In this document: positions 12,601 through 27,600 of the stretch, one piece after another
Position numbering within the stretch: position 1 is the first letter of the stretch
Layout: each line of letters begins with the position of its first letter
Translations under genes and position numbers: made by a program
Notes under the pieces: model-generated
What the model was told of the DNA's origin: nothing
Seen by the model: the letters and a program-made list of their open reading frames with translations, nothing else
Databases searched by the model: none
Assembly: GCA_035578175.1 (NCBI GenBank)
Contig: JAQMRL010000003.1
Coordinates: 84,951,969-85,015,968 of the forward strand
Source of the DNA: Catonia carolina
Taxonomy: Eukaryota > Arthropoda > Insecta > Hemiptera > Achilidae
DNA: 64,000 bases
Direction: 5' to 3'

Positions 12601-15600
12601 TAGGGCCATACACTTCACTTATTTTTCGATGAATATCTACTGCACAAACAATCCTTGCTGTCAAAAAATGAATCACTGACCGTATTTCGCAGTCGGCGGG
12701 ATGATCAATTGTCTTAAACATCGTAAAGATGCACAGTAAACAGCACACAACAAAGACACTACTGCAAATGGTGTCGTTTCGTACACAAGGCATGCTGGGC
12801 GTCGTCGCGCATGCGCATTGCGCTGTTTGCTCGCCGTGTGGCTAGTTACCGCGATTCGGACCTTACTTTACAAATGACCCTCGTACATGGTTGTATATTA
12901 TCGTAAAATTACCGTATATTCACTTCTACTGTTCGTAAACTCAAAAAATATGTCTAGGCATATTATCCGAAATTGGGTCCGCCTCTATATTTCAGCAAAA
13001 CGGTGTTTTACTGAACACTTACAAATTTTTTAAATGTTAACAAATTAGAACTAACTAAAGTGAATGAAACTTACCACAAACTGTTCCCTGATGTCTTTTT
13101 ATAATATCCTTAACTTTGGTAATGACGCCTTTATCCACATCGGGCCTTATGTAAACGACCGGCATTGTCAAGCATTTGTTCTGTATTAAAACTTTCTCAA
13201 CGTTCATGAACATCTCTACATTCCTATCCATACGTGAAGGGCTCTAAATTCGTAAAATAAAGAAAACAAGTATTACAAATTATATCTGTAATTATGATAA
13301 AAGTTTAAAAACCAATTTAAAACTATAGTTATTTTCTTAACAATATAAATAAATGTTTCAAAAAAATCAAGTAAAATAAAAAACGTGTACAAGGTTGTCA
13401 TCTACTGAAAACTAAATTAGCTGGCAATATTTGTTCCACATAAATTTTAGCACTTAAAAAATAATCTTCCTTTACTGATACCATATCAAGGACAAAATAA
13501 TAACAAATGTGAAATCGAACACAATTTTACAATAGCGATAACACAATTAATTAAAATACACACAAACTGCATTCATTCGATTTGTGTAATACATACCATG
13601 CTACAGAACAATAGGTGGACAGCTTTTACATAATAATCTGAGCAACTATGAGACTTGAAGACAGCATTTATGATAATTATAACGGTTGTAGCCTATGAGG
13701 TGTTGTCAGTCACCTATTGGGCGCCTCTCCAGGTGGCCGATAGGGGGACAGTTTTCAATATGACAGGTACCAGGGAGATAAAAGCTGGTACTGGTGCCTT
13801 GTAGTTTGTAGTTCCGTAGACTCTCCAAAGGCTAGGGGAAGAAAACATAGCCATAGAAAAAAATTACATGATCCTCCAAGTTGGGGGATTTTATGTCAGG
13901 CCAACACCTAGACCAAATAACAAAGTAAAAAACCGTTATGAAACCAACAACTAAGCCTCAGAACAGAATGGAAACGAACTATTGACACGAGTGATGGTTT
14001 GCGGATGGACTGTCAACCGCCCTATTCATTTTTGCTTTATTGTAGAAGAAAAAGGGGTTGACCAAGAATTAGATGCCTTGAGGATGTAACTGAGAATCTC
14101 TGAATTATGGGGGTGAGAGGGCACCTTGGGATTGCGACGGTTACAGGATGTTGGTGTTGGGAGGCCAAGGCTAACATTCGGGCTGTATTGCTAACGGAAG
14201 AAGATAATGGTTGAAATTTACAGCATTCCAAAATGACTATTTTGATTAAAAAAACATTTTTGATTTCTTTTATCAATGAAGGAAAACAGCAAGCGCAAAC
14301 TTCATTGCTTGACTTTTAATATTCATGAATTGAAATGGAAAGGACAACGCCCATTTTAATTAACAGAATCTGTTACAATTAGTTATAACTATTTTTGTAT
14401 TTGTTTTTCAAAACTTTTCAGAATCCTTCTGATTTAAAAACTAAAGACAACAGTACATTATATTATGTAGATTTTTTTACACAAAAGCCTAGAATCACTA
14501 GTTGCATCCAACTTTGCATTTAAGAACACTACCACTGTGCTCCATTACACCATTTCTATTTTTAAATGTTCCAACGAAAATAATGTCTACTTTATTTAAT
14601 AGTTGTACACAACTTCAAAGGAATTAAGACAAGTTGGGGACAAACGTAGCACAATAGACCGACCTAACGGGAGATAACTTCATGGAGATGATTTCATTTA
14701 ATACAGTATAAAACAATACTTTCAATTTGTAAATCAAGGTTAAAATGCATTCAGTGGTATTCCAGCCATGAACAAAATTCCATAACATGATACAACCCAG
14801 ATGAATAGTAATAAATAGTACAGTATAAAATTGTAAAAAACAGTAATTTTTTAGTTCCAAAACCACATATTCTTTACAATACAACAGTTCCTATCTAAAA
14901 AGAGAATAAGAAAAGTTAAAGGCTGGATTTTGCAAACAAAGAATAATAACAAAAAGAATTGATTGATTAACTCCAAATTAAGACATTACAGCACACGGGA
15001 TAAAAACACAACTCTTTAATGAAACTGAAACAGAGAAAATCACAAAAGGGGGAATGAAAGAAATGATAATAGCTGAAAGAAAACTATTAAGAATGATTAT
15101 GAGAAGCAGGTTTTACGAAAAAGGAGAAGATTAAAATCAAATAAAGAATTATGAAAACAACATCAATAGTGTGAAGTAAAGTCGTCGCCAAAATCAGCTG
15201 TTTGACAGCTGATTTTCGGAGACGAAGGTTCCTGGTTCAAATCCTAGTAAAGGTAGTTACTTTTATATGGATTTGAATACTAGACAGTGGTTACCAGTGT
15301 ACTTTGATGGTTGGGGTTTAATTAACCATACTCTCTCAGGAATGGTCGGCCTGGGTCTATACAAGACTACACCTCATTTACACGTCATACACATCATCCT
15401 CATCTCATTGGGTCATGGGGTTGCTTATTGTTCTAAATTGAACAGATTGCAACGTACACAAATTAGGAATAAAAAAAAAACATCAATAGAAGACTTCATA
15501 TTCAGAAGAATAAAATTTTTTGAACACATTAAAAATACTAAATGAAAATAAATTAAATAGACAGATTTTAGAAATCTGTATTGAACAAAACCTAAGAAAA

Positions 15601-18600
15601 AATGGAATATGGAAAAAGAAGTACAAAAAATAAAATTTGGAAAGCAGGACTCTGATAACCCATTAACTAATTTCATCAAAATATAATTTAAAAATAAATC
15701 AAAATAACACATCAATACTAGTTTTAGAGTAATCCTTGTGATTGAATTCTTGGACAAAAAACCAAAAATAGTATATTGAGCATGTTTTGAGGTCTTGAAT
15801 GGTTGACATTTCTTCTTTCAAAATTCAAGATGAGTAATCGCACTTCAACTTTCATCAAGATTTAGCAGAACTTAGATTTCATTTGGCTATGTCATGTCAA
15901 TGTAGCAAACATATTCCAAAAACTTTAACTTAACAAACCAATGCTCTAGAACAGCGTTACTCAACCTGGGGTACGTGGGTTTGCGGAAAAAAAATGTGTA
16001 CTGGGGAAATTGTAAAACAATTAATTTTTAACTAAACAAAAATCACCCACATACTTCAGTAAAAAATTTTAAATAAAAAATCAAGCTTTAAAACGAGCTG
16101 TACCAGAAAGATTTTGTTTCTGATCTGATGATATGCAATTCCAAACACAGGCTTCATCTTTCATTTTACGTACTATAGAATTTAATCCAGAGGTACAATT
16201 TATGAAAATAATTTGGTAAGGGGCACACAACTAAAAAGAGGTTGAGAACCACTGCTGTAGAAGAAACTAATAAATATCTCAACAAGACACTGCACATCTA
16301 ATTCATTTAGTACACTGTACTTTTTGTTCGAGATCCAAGGGTTCTCAAAGCATCACAAAACTGATTCATAAACCATACTAAATTTTCAATACATTCAAAT
16401 ATATTGAACAAAGAACCTTATGTTTAGTCAATGAATTAATATGTTATTGACCATTTATAAATATTTCAGAATAATTTATCATGGAGTTATACGTCAAATT
16501 CTAAATTAATTACATACAAACTAAAATATTGTCAATAAAATCTGTAAAACGTACTGCCCGTTCCTAAGCTTTGTGCAGCTGAGATGAATGCATTACCCCA
16601 CTACTACTGTGAGAGATTGTGTTAGTAGTAGTAATGTTTTACTAGTACTATGTTTGGGTAAGCGCACAGTGAACGCTGGTCGCTTACAAGCAGGAGCCTG
16701 CTAGTAGGAATAGGCCATTATATTTTAATCGGACGTCTCACAGTAAACGCCAGTGGGAAAGCTGCGCACTTGTCATTTGCACATATCAGCTCACTGGTTT
16801 GTTTTGAATAAACCTGCCTGCTGCTTGCTGGCAGGTTGCTAACTACTTGGGGTCATATAATACGTATTCATAAATATTAACAACTTGTTAATTAATTTTT
16901 AACACAGGCTTATAAAACTAACTTTAAAAGATTATTACTGGCCAAACAATGCTTTATAATACTGAATATCGGTGGTCAAAAAGTTCAAAATACGTTTAAA
17001 ATGTTCAAAGTAATCACAAATCTTTCTTCAGGTAATATTGGTTGCTTGTGCAAGTTGCACCATTATTTTTGAAAACGAGTTCTACTTTAGACAATATAAA
17101 ATTAAACGTTTCCAGAGTCATTCTCATGCATTTAAAAAACCTGTCTATCATTTCTTAATTGCGGAAAAAGATGATTATGCCGAACAATTTTCTGTTCTTA
17201 TTAATGTCACCAACAATATCATCTTTAAATGATAATAATTTCGTGGAAACGTTTTCCATTAGAAATAATTCATCACTGCTGCTACTGGAACTCATGTTGA
17301 ATACCGACAGCTGAATGAAGGTTAAGCGAGTAGTTACATGCTCCCACTATGCGCGTTCGCCACTGTGAATCAGTACCAACAACCAGTGTTCACTGTGCGT
17401 TTACCTTTTATAGTAGTCACGGGTACTATCCAAACTACATATATTCGGTGTCGCGAATAGTCAAAACAACACCCACGTATGTCACTGCACTAGCCAGCAG
17501 ACTGCCTAGCGAATAGCAATGAGATTATTAGTACAATGTTATGACGTAGCAGCAGTCTGGGACTTCATCTGTCTCCTTCATCTCGCAGCTGCACAAAGCT
17601 CAGATTCATACAGTAATATGACTTTACAACACAATATAAATATTAACAAAACTTCTAACAATATAAAAATAACAAAATAATCTGGTATGCATTGTATGTG
17701 CATTAAAAACAAAATCTTGTTAGTGATTATTAATTGTGAGTTAATCGTACACAAATTACAAAAACTACAAAAATTTATACATAACAAACAACAAAAAACA
17801 CCCACGAATAAAAACAAAATACGTAACACAAACTATACATTTTAGTTCTAAATTAAGAAACATAATAACTAACATGCAAACATTTTGTTATTATATCCCA
17901 AAAGATTATATAGAATTTATAATAAGAAAAATTTCTGTTTTCTATGAAAGAAATTCAATAAGACAAACAACTTTCATTTTTGTATTAGTTATAAATATTT
18001 TCTGATAGTTATAATATATTTACCATAAAACAAATCTTTTAGAGATTATAAATTCTATAAAACCAATTTTTGAAAGCTGTTCAATGAGACATTTATTTAA
18101 TAAAATATTTCATTGATTATTCCGTAAAAAATTTTATTTAGTCAGAAAAATCTTCAGTCATTTTTGTTTTACGACATCTATGCAGTTTGTACAACCAGTG
18201 GATATCTAACATGAAAACTGAAGTAAAGGCTCTTGTAGGAAGGGATCCTATAAGAAACAAAACTGATAAATAACTGTTATTGAGCAGGTCATAACCTTTA
18301 ATTGCTTTAGCTGCCACATTGGTTTTGAAGAAGTGCTAATGTTGACAAAAAAAGACAACATTTTCAGAAAATATGCTGTTTTCAAATGTTTATATATGCT
18401 GTTTTCATATATGAATATGCTGTAAAATTTGCAGAAGATATGTACCCCACACGGTCTGGCTGTATAATGAAACTCATTACTCTCAGAGGTGATAACTCTT
18501 GACTTGAAAGTCTTTTACAACTCTACCTCTTCTGTTCTTAAATGCTTCAGTCATATAATTGGCTGACCAAGTGATAAGAAACAAAACTATTTTTTGTACC

Positions 18601-21600
18601 CCTGAAACAAGCAGATCGAGGGCAAATAATTTAACACTCCCCCAGCGAGTTATGGGAAAATATTTTGATCACCACTTTCTAATAAAAAAAGTTGAAGTTA
18701 GAACAGGGTAAATGGCCTTGATATGCCATGAAGAGAAGACAAAGATTAAATTTATTAAAAATATTTAGAAGATTTAAAGGCAAATTAAGAAATATTTACA
18801 GCAAAAAATCAAACCATTAAAATGCAAAACGATAAGATGACAGCATTATCTATACGCACTGGTCGTACAAGAACAAAAAATTTAAATTACATACGTTTGG
18901 TATACCTTCAAATAAAATAAATTACTCAAGTCTCCAAAAAACAAAACTTCTTAGTAATTTATAAATAAATAACACAGAATAAATAAAATAATTACTTTTC
19001 TCTTCAGTACATAAAGCATGAGATTAATATCTCTCTATTCAGACTAATTTGAATTATAAATAAAAACACTAACAGTAAGTGTAAGAAAAAATCCTACAGA
19101 ATTCCTGGACACCACATTTTACAGTTTTTAACAAATAATTTCATATTCTAAATATTCTGTATACACTACGCACATACTCAACCAATGCTTTAGAGTAAAA
19201 ATAACCAAAAATACTCTAATAAAAAACTACAACAATTACTGCATTCCCCTAACACTTACAATTTATTTAAACAAAAATATCATTTATTTAATACATAATT
19301 TTCCCCACAAAGTAAAAAAAACAGTAACATAGTTCCCAAATATAATGTGGCAATCATACTTATGATTATTAAAAGCATTGTAAGAATACCCAAATTTATA
19401 AATTTCTACCAAAGTACAGATTTAATTATATAGTAAAATATTAGTTATCTGAACAAAGAAACCCAACTCAGATAAAAATTAACTTTTGTTACAAAATTTG
19501 AATTTCCCTATTATGTACTAAATTTCATAATTTTCTTACATCTGACTGGAATGCACATGGTGAAGAAGATAGGCAAATTAAGAGCAATAACAAAATTCCT
19601 GATACAATTGGGAATCAAACCTGGGACCCTTGGTATAGAAGCCAGTTGTTCTGACCATTACCTTAACCCGATGAGAAGTGCGATTTTAACGATCACGTGG
19701 ACTGTAATTTTACGCCCAATAAAAACTCTTTTATTTCATTCAGTTTCATTCCTAAAAATTTCAAAAAATTACCATTTATTTATAAAGAATTTGATATTAG
19801 AATAACGTTTGAACCAAATTTTTCCGTTTTCATTCACAATCAGAATAAAAATTGAAAATTAAAAAAAAATATTTTCTTTTAGAAATATCAATTTACGTAC
19901 GAAAAAATGTCACTAAGTCACTAAAAAATACAAAAAAATATGTTTAGCTATGTACATAAATAAAGCAATTCATTGTAAAAATAACAACGCTTAGATATTG
20001 CAAATTGACAGAAGCGTTCAAAAGATATCACACTTTTTGTTCAATAAAGTAACGCGCTGGATGAAAAAAATCACCTCAAAATAATGTCCTTTTTCAATTT
20101 TTATTTACTCCTATTCTATGAATCTATCTCTTTTCCGCACGTTGTTTCGTGTATTATCCTTTTCTAAACCGGATAGACTAAATCAAAATATGTTATAGTT
20201 TATTTTGATGCTAATTGTAAGGTTTAACCAAGGGATAGGCGAGATGGGTAGTGTTAAACTTCTTTGTTCGATTTTAGTCATAAAATTTGTCGCCGGCACT
20301 TCTAATTTACTGATTTCGATTGTAACATTTAAAGCTAACTGATGATGTCATTCCCAAACAAATACCTTTTTTGTTGAAAAGTTATGGACAAAAACATTCA
20401 AATTTTAGTACCGGCTCATCAAAAAAAATCTCTTTCTTTCGCGTAACACCATGTCATCAATTTTCATCGTGCAAATATGCAAGAAACATCAAATGAAAGA
20501 GGCGAAAATTCTCTATCCAATAAAATGAAACCCGTTGGAAAATAATGAATAGTTTCGGAGAAAATTGAGTTTAAAGAAAGGTGATGACGCATGTGTGATT
20601 TCTGGCTTCCAGGTTAGCAAGGATTCATAACGAAAGTTATAACAAATTCATACTGTGATATATGACAACAAACATGACTACAACAAATAGTATTTCATTA
20701 TAATAAAACTTTTATAACAGAATGTACATACATAAACTAAGTAAATTATACAAAAAATAAATTGCTTAAAAATATGAATCAGGGTATAAAGTAATTGGAC
20801 AGTTTAGAAACGTAATGGATCATTCCCACTAACATTTCCTGTACAAATTAAAATCTTGAAAATTTAAAAGTAACTAAATTGAACACGAATGAACTAGTTT
20901 ATAAACCAATGATTATTATAATTAATTTCATGTTGGGAAGTTGAGAAAGAGAGTTGTATACCAGAACAGATAACTAACATTTTACAATACACATTCTCAT
21001 ATAATAATAGGACACCCAGCATACAGATAAAAAAAATCTATAGCAATAGACTACAATACAATAGGGAAGAACCTTATATATAATACGGTATGCTATACAG
21101 TGTTATAAGACAATCTAATATAATATTCTAAGAAGAAAGCTTCTTTTTATGTAGATAAATATTTTAGGTTAACTGTCAATTAATTACTCCACGATTGATA
21201 GTTGAAAGAAAAATCAAAGACGTTTTAACAGTCTAAAAAATGTACGGCTGTTACTTTACTTTTAATTTGATGACTAGCAGATACAATTAGCAAAACTATT
21301 TTAACGTAAAATCTAAAAGTTTTATGCATTTTTTTTTTAAGAACTAAATTAATTTAACCCTTCCACTGCTAATCCTGTATATTTACGTTTTCCGTAGACT
21401 GCTGTCCCACGTATTTACGTTCTCCACTTTTATTTTCAATGATGGGTTTACTATTTTTTTATGACATTATAAATTCTCTTTCATTGGTTTATAGCATGCT
21501 ACCATCTACTGACCATTGAACTAAAATACACATAACAATGTTTGACTTCAGTGTAAATCTGAAGAACTGATTTTCAAACCGCATATATTATTCATTGTTG

Positions 21601-24600
21601 TTGTTTAGGTCAACAGCCGAAAGGCTGGTTTGAACCTCTAGTGGTTTTACTAAAAAAAAAAAACAAGGAGTGAGGTGGTTTACAATTCCCTTCCTCACTG
21701 AGTTGAAAGAGTATGTTTATCAGCATGCCAGGCCCTCCAAAAAGCATCCACTTTCCACCCTGCAAATGACACCTTCACTTCATTCACCACAGGGTCTGGC
21801 TGTATAGTGAAATTCATTACTCTCAGAGGAATTAACTCTGACTAGTGTCTTTAATACCTCTACCTCTTCTGTTCTTAAAAAATTCAGTTATATAATTGCC
21901 TGAGTATATGATAAGAAACAGAACTTATTTTTTGTAGCCGTGGAACCAACAGATTGAGTGCAATTAATTTAACAATCCACCTGCTCGTTATGAGCATTAT
22001 ATATTTGTTATAACCTCTTTGTTTTTTGTATGTAATAATTATGGTGTAATTACGGTTTTTATGAAAATATTCTTTTATTTTAGTTTTACTGTGTTTGATG
22101 CTTTCATCCAATTTTATCTTACTTTTCGTTGAACTGGCATCATCTACTGTATGTGTAATGTAACCTCTTTGTTTTGTGCATATTCATACAGTACTGATCG
22201 TTTGTCTGACTTTGAGAGAATGAAGTTGTTTACTTCCTACTTCATCACAGGGGTGTCCTAAAATACCTTTCTAAAATCATCAGTGAAAGGGTTAATTATT
22301 ACTCGAGTTTGATAAATCATTCCGAGATCACACAAAATATAAATATAAAAAAGTTTATAAAAAGAAGCCTTCCAAATATATAATACTAATAATAAAATAA
22401 ATAACACAATATAAAGCATATTCTGGATGATAACACAAAATAAAACAACACAAAAAACACAAACAAATTTTGCAAAAACGCAGGCGAAGTAGCAAACAAA
22501 ACAATATTTATATATTCAACACAAATAATTCATAAACAAACTGGTGTAAATATAATACAAAAGCAATCAATACAAATAATCTTTATATATTTATATGAGA
22601 AATTAGCATTACCTATAAATAATCATAGTCTAATTCGATTATTAAAGGACCAAAATAATTATTTAATCGAAAATCGTTCAAACACTTCAACGAGCAATAT
22701 ACTTCACTCTAGTGTAAATCTAATCTTTCTGGTGTGATCATCTAATAGTAATTTATTGCAGGAATGTTGTTTAAAAACAGAATTATAGCAAAACAGAAAA
22801 AAAAATTGTGACCACAAAAACAAAAGAATAAATAAATACCTGGTATACTTAAGTTATTTTCAATAATTAAAAAATTAAACATGTTTATAGAACATTATTA
22901 TAATTATTATTGTGACAATATCGAAGACGAATATGCTTCAAGAAATTTCTAGTTCTTCATTCATAAAATGGTAAAGAGTAGATAATAGAGTGAAAAAGTA
23001 ACAATAGGGTTGGCTATAAAAGGATTCCTATTTATAAAAATTATTTAAAAGGATTGCGCTATTGTGTATGATAAGGTCTTTGTTGTACAACTATTTATGA
23101 AGGGTCGGTTGATTACCTGTTTACATTAAATAAGAATTCTCTAGAAAGGACTTTTATATCGAATTTCCGTGTCTTTCAGGAAGATTCTTTGAACCGCTTA
23201 TTTAAATAGAACCCCGAGCGCGGTCAGTTAGTTAGTATCCGTTTGATTTTTGACGAGTGTTTATTGAGTGGCTATAGGTGCGTAGTACAGGTTACGTATC
23301 CGAGCATTGTAGTGGTTAACTATTGTTATATTATCTTGTGTATGTGCATTATATTCAGTTTTTGTGTATGTGCTTTGTGTAATCTATATAATTGATTGTA
23401 AGTAGTATTAAGCAAATTATTAAGTTATTTATTGTGCTACTTCATTATAATTAGTTTATTATTTATTTTGTAAATCTTTTAGTGTAATTAATATTTGTAA
23501 TTGTAAACTTTAGTGTATTAATTATTTAATTACCTAGATCCCGAAATGGACCTTAGCGATAAGTGTCACATTATTATACATGGATAGAACAGGCGGAAGA
23601 GCAAACGAATGAAATAAGATCACAGATAGAAATTGCGAGAATGTAATTTGTGTCCATAAAGAAATTGCTGTGTAGTCGAGATCTTGGTATTGAGCTCAGA
23701 ATGAGAATGTTGTACAGGATGGAGGTGTGGACACTCAAGAAGATCTATTTAGATAAAGATACAGGCCCTTGAGATATGGTGCTACTACAGGATGTGGCAT
23801 ATTCCATAGACAGACAGAATAACAAATAAAGATGTGTTTGATGAAATGGACAAAGAATGTGAGTTGGTTGAGATAGTGAAAAAAGAAAAACGTCAAAATC
23901 TTGGTCATGTGATTACAAGTCCTAAATCATACAATTAATCATGCAGGGAAAGACAAAGGGCGAGTGGAACGTTGGCAGACTTCAGGCATCCTGGCTGAAG
24001 AACCTGAGAGACTGGTTTTGTTGCAGTAATACAGAACTGTTCCGTGCAACAGTAAATAAGCTCCGCATAATGCATAATGAAGATTATTTCTGACCTCCAA
24101 TAGGAGGGACTTTAAGAAGACAGAACATTTAATTTTGTCTAAATAACAGTCAATATAGCAAAAACAGTACCCACTGTTTATTATGATTAAGTTGATATTC
24201 CAGATTTTTTATCGTACTAAGCAGTGATCATTATAACCAAAATATATCTCACGGATCGCAATTGAGTTAGGTGAAATAAGGGCAATACTGCAAAATGTTA
24301 CTTACGAGTTAACATTCTGAACTATTTTTCAGGGCTGATGAGCTCTGAATGAACGCATTGCCCCCAACCCACTTCATAGCTAGCCAATAACTTGCCAGCA
24401 ATGTTGCCAGTACTTGCTCTCGTAAATCTGTTATATATTTCGTTAGACATTATTTTTATCTTTCAATAACAATTATAACCTATGAACAATACACTCAGCT
24501 GATTATATTATAAAGTATTGCATGTTAATGCGCTCTATAATCGATGACTTCAGTACAAGATGCAAGATACGAGTGAACTACTGCAACTCTTATACGCATG

Positions 24601-27600
24601 CGCACGTAATGTTTGTCAGGCTGAAACATTCGTACAATCTGACAACGCTGGCAAACGTTCTGATTGGTCAAAACGCGTGGAACAGCAGAGCTTATCAACC
24701 ATGAAAACCATTATAGAAATAGTTAAGGGAACAGACTGTTGATTGAATAAATTGTATATTGTATGAAATGATATGAATTGAACTATGGTAATGGATTGCA
24801 ATGATCAAAGAGTTTTGAATAGGAATTATCAGAAATTGAAACTAGTATAAATGTCAGCTTTTATTCAGAGTCCTTCTACTATGTTCTGGTAAGCGGCAAA
24901 ATTGTTAGAAGGGTCTCGATTGTTTGGAAAACTATCAGAGAACATTTAAAAACAGTTAACATTTTTGTAATGAGTTTAGCCATTACTTGAATTCTGAAAG
25001 AAAAGTGTTGTTGGGCTGTTTCAAAATAATGTTGTAACGGGACTGGTTCTGAATTTTGTAATTAGTGCATGTGCGTACAGTATGTAGCAAGTGGTTGTGG
25101 TCAAGTAAATCAAGTGTTTTAATTTAGTCAAGTTAGGTTCCGTATTTTTTTTGTTTTACGTCTGACTGTTTTGCCATTTCTGCTAATGCAGACGATTGAG
25201 AATGATGATAATACACGAAAATGAGTGATGAAAAAACCTGACCTTCAATCGAACCCGGGACCCCGGCTTTTGTAATGAATTTAATTGAAGTAATCTAATT
25301 GTATTTTTTAGTAGTCGTAAGTTTAATAATTAATTCGGTCAATAAATAATTTTTATAAGTTTATGGAAGTAGCAGATCTCGGAACTTCAGAAATTAGGTC
25401 GTTTTGTAAGAAACAGTTAATTAACTACTTAATTGTAAATGGCCATCTTTCTGGTTAGTTTTGTCTTAAAAATTTTCAGTAACATTTAGTAATCAATTTA
25501 GTTAAAGTATTAAACTGTCATTTACCGGTATTTATATAAGCGTAATAATTTATTTTACTTGTTATAAGTTTAAGAAATTTTTCTACCATTTAATAACAAC
25601 CAGATCCTGAAAGAACGTGGAATAAATTTAACAATACTATTAATATTTCATTCAAAAATAAAGTAGCAACATTAAAACCAAGTGGAAAAAGATTATTTGT
25701 ATAGATCTCCCATAAAATCTATCAATTAATTTAATTGTATTAATATTTCAACAATAAAACAACACAAATTTATGATATTTGTAAATGTGTGCATATTCTT
25801 ATGAAGGGCTTCATTGGATACACTTTCAATACAACATCAAAATTATTTTTAAAAAATTTTAAAAGTATTCAACTCAATTTAAGAAATTAATGTTTTATTA
25901 AATACACCGACCTTATGCTGTAAAATAAGAGAATAATATTAAACTCAGTAATCAGTAAATTTAATTTAAAAACGTTAACCACAAAATAAATATTCAATTA
26001 GATACTTACAGTTTTGCAATAGAACGTTTTAATCAGCATCTACTATTCTCTAAAAAAATTCAAATTTAGAGATATATGTATAAAAATCAGTACTATATTA
26101 CTCTACCATGACTTGAACATCTCTGGAAATATTGCAGGTCCTATTATGTTCATATTGAAATGATTTTCCTTTAACCAACTTTTTGTTATAGTCGGCACAG
26201 AGAACTACGAGGTTCCATGCAATTGCAGCAAAGCTGTCGTAATCGTCACTTTACCCAATTTATTTATTATTCAAGGTCATTCAACTGTGCTGAATACTAC
26301 TGTGCTCTATCATCATTGCCATCTCACTAATTTTTTAATTGTGTACAAAAAAAACCCCTTTTTTAAATTCCCTTTCGTTGGTACTTATCCCCTGACAGAA
26401 CTACTACAGATTCTCTTAACCCTAAAGGCTCCAGCTGTTTCCAGACTATTCCGCTTCTAAAACACAGCGCCATATTACATTCCTTTGTCATGTCTCTCTC
26501 ACACACACACACACACACACATCATATAGTTACATATTACTTGAGAAAAACCATTTATAAAGCATAATTTTATCCAGACATACGTATTTTTCACAATTCT
26601 GTAGGTTGCAGAATGACATGAGAGTGACTTGTTTGGGAACACTGTAGGTGGTATTTTTTCGTGTGTCACTCCCTTCCCGCCTTTGCTACGACGTACAATA
26701 GTCCCAACCGTTTATAACAAGGGCAAATTCCGACACAAAAACGTCACAGCTTTCACACAAACTAATAATCGTGTTTATATATTGACTTACGGATGGCCTG
26801 CATGCGATATATGTTTACATAATATTTTTTCAACCATCTACCCTACCCACCACACTAAAACGATAATAAATTATTTCCCTGTAAACATATTCTATTTCTG
26901 TAAACGCTATTAGTTGTGTTGAAGAATTCTCTACAAAATAAATATAATAATGACCGGTTTTACTGATATTGCCCTCACTGCAACAAATTTTATGTGTACC
27001 ACACTACCCATTACTGTAACTACTGAAGTGGCTTGGCGCAGAACATGCGTTAATGTTTATATTGTTCTTATAATTTTTTAATTATATTCAACAAAAGTAA
27101 ATAAATAAATACATACAAAAAATAAGTGATAAACCTTATAATACAATGCGAAAAGTTTAGGTTAACCACAGGCTTGAAAAATATTTGATATTTATATTAA
27201 TAATAAATTCACAGCTGCTCAGAATAATCGGTGTATAAAACATAAACCGAAACTGAAATTTTACACACCATGATACTAAAATCACTTGTAACTTGCACCA
27301 TTTATTAATTACAATTAAAAATTGAAGTGTAGGAATTTAAAATACTGTGAAATAAAGGGCTGAAAACAATATCAAAGGGGTAATATTTTTATCACTTTAT
27401 AATTTGCGGTCCTTTGTAGTATTCCGTAACAAGTTCAAAATTGAAGTATCTTCTAACCGACTTAAAATAACCCTTTTTCATGTCTGAATCTATTACATCG
27501 ATTCTTAAAGGTAATTACTAGAAATTTTTGACAGATTTCATTCTTTTCCATCAGTTCACAACTACTCGAGTCAATGTTAGTTTTAATATTACAATAATAC

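Noticed and set aside
15267..15545. 92-codon frame with a plausible start
   Set aside because: Coincides with the body and poly-A tail of a tRNA-derived SINE.
26629..26913. 94-codon plus-strand open frame
   Set aside because: No recognised domain; lies within a diverged noncoding repeat shared with 34.5-35.6 kb.
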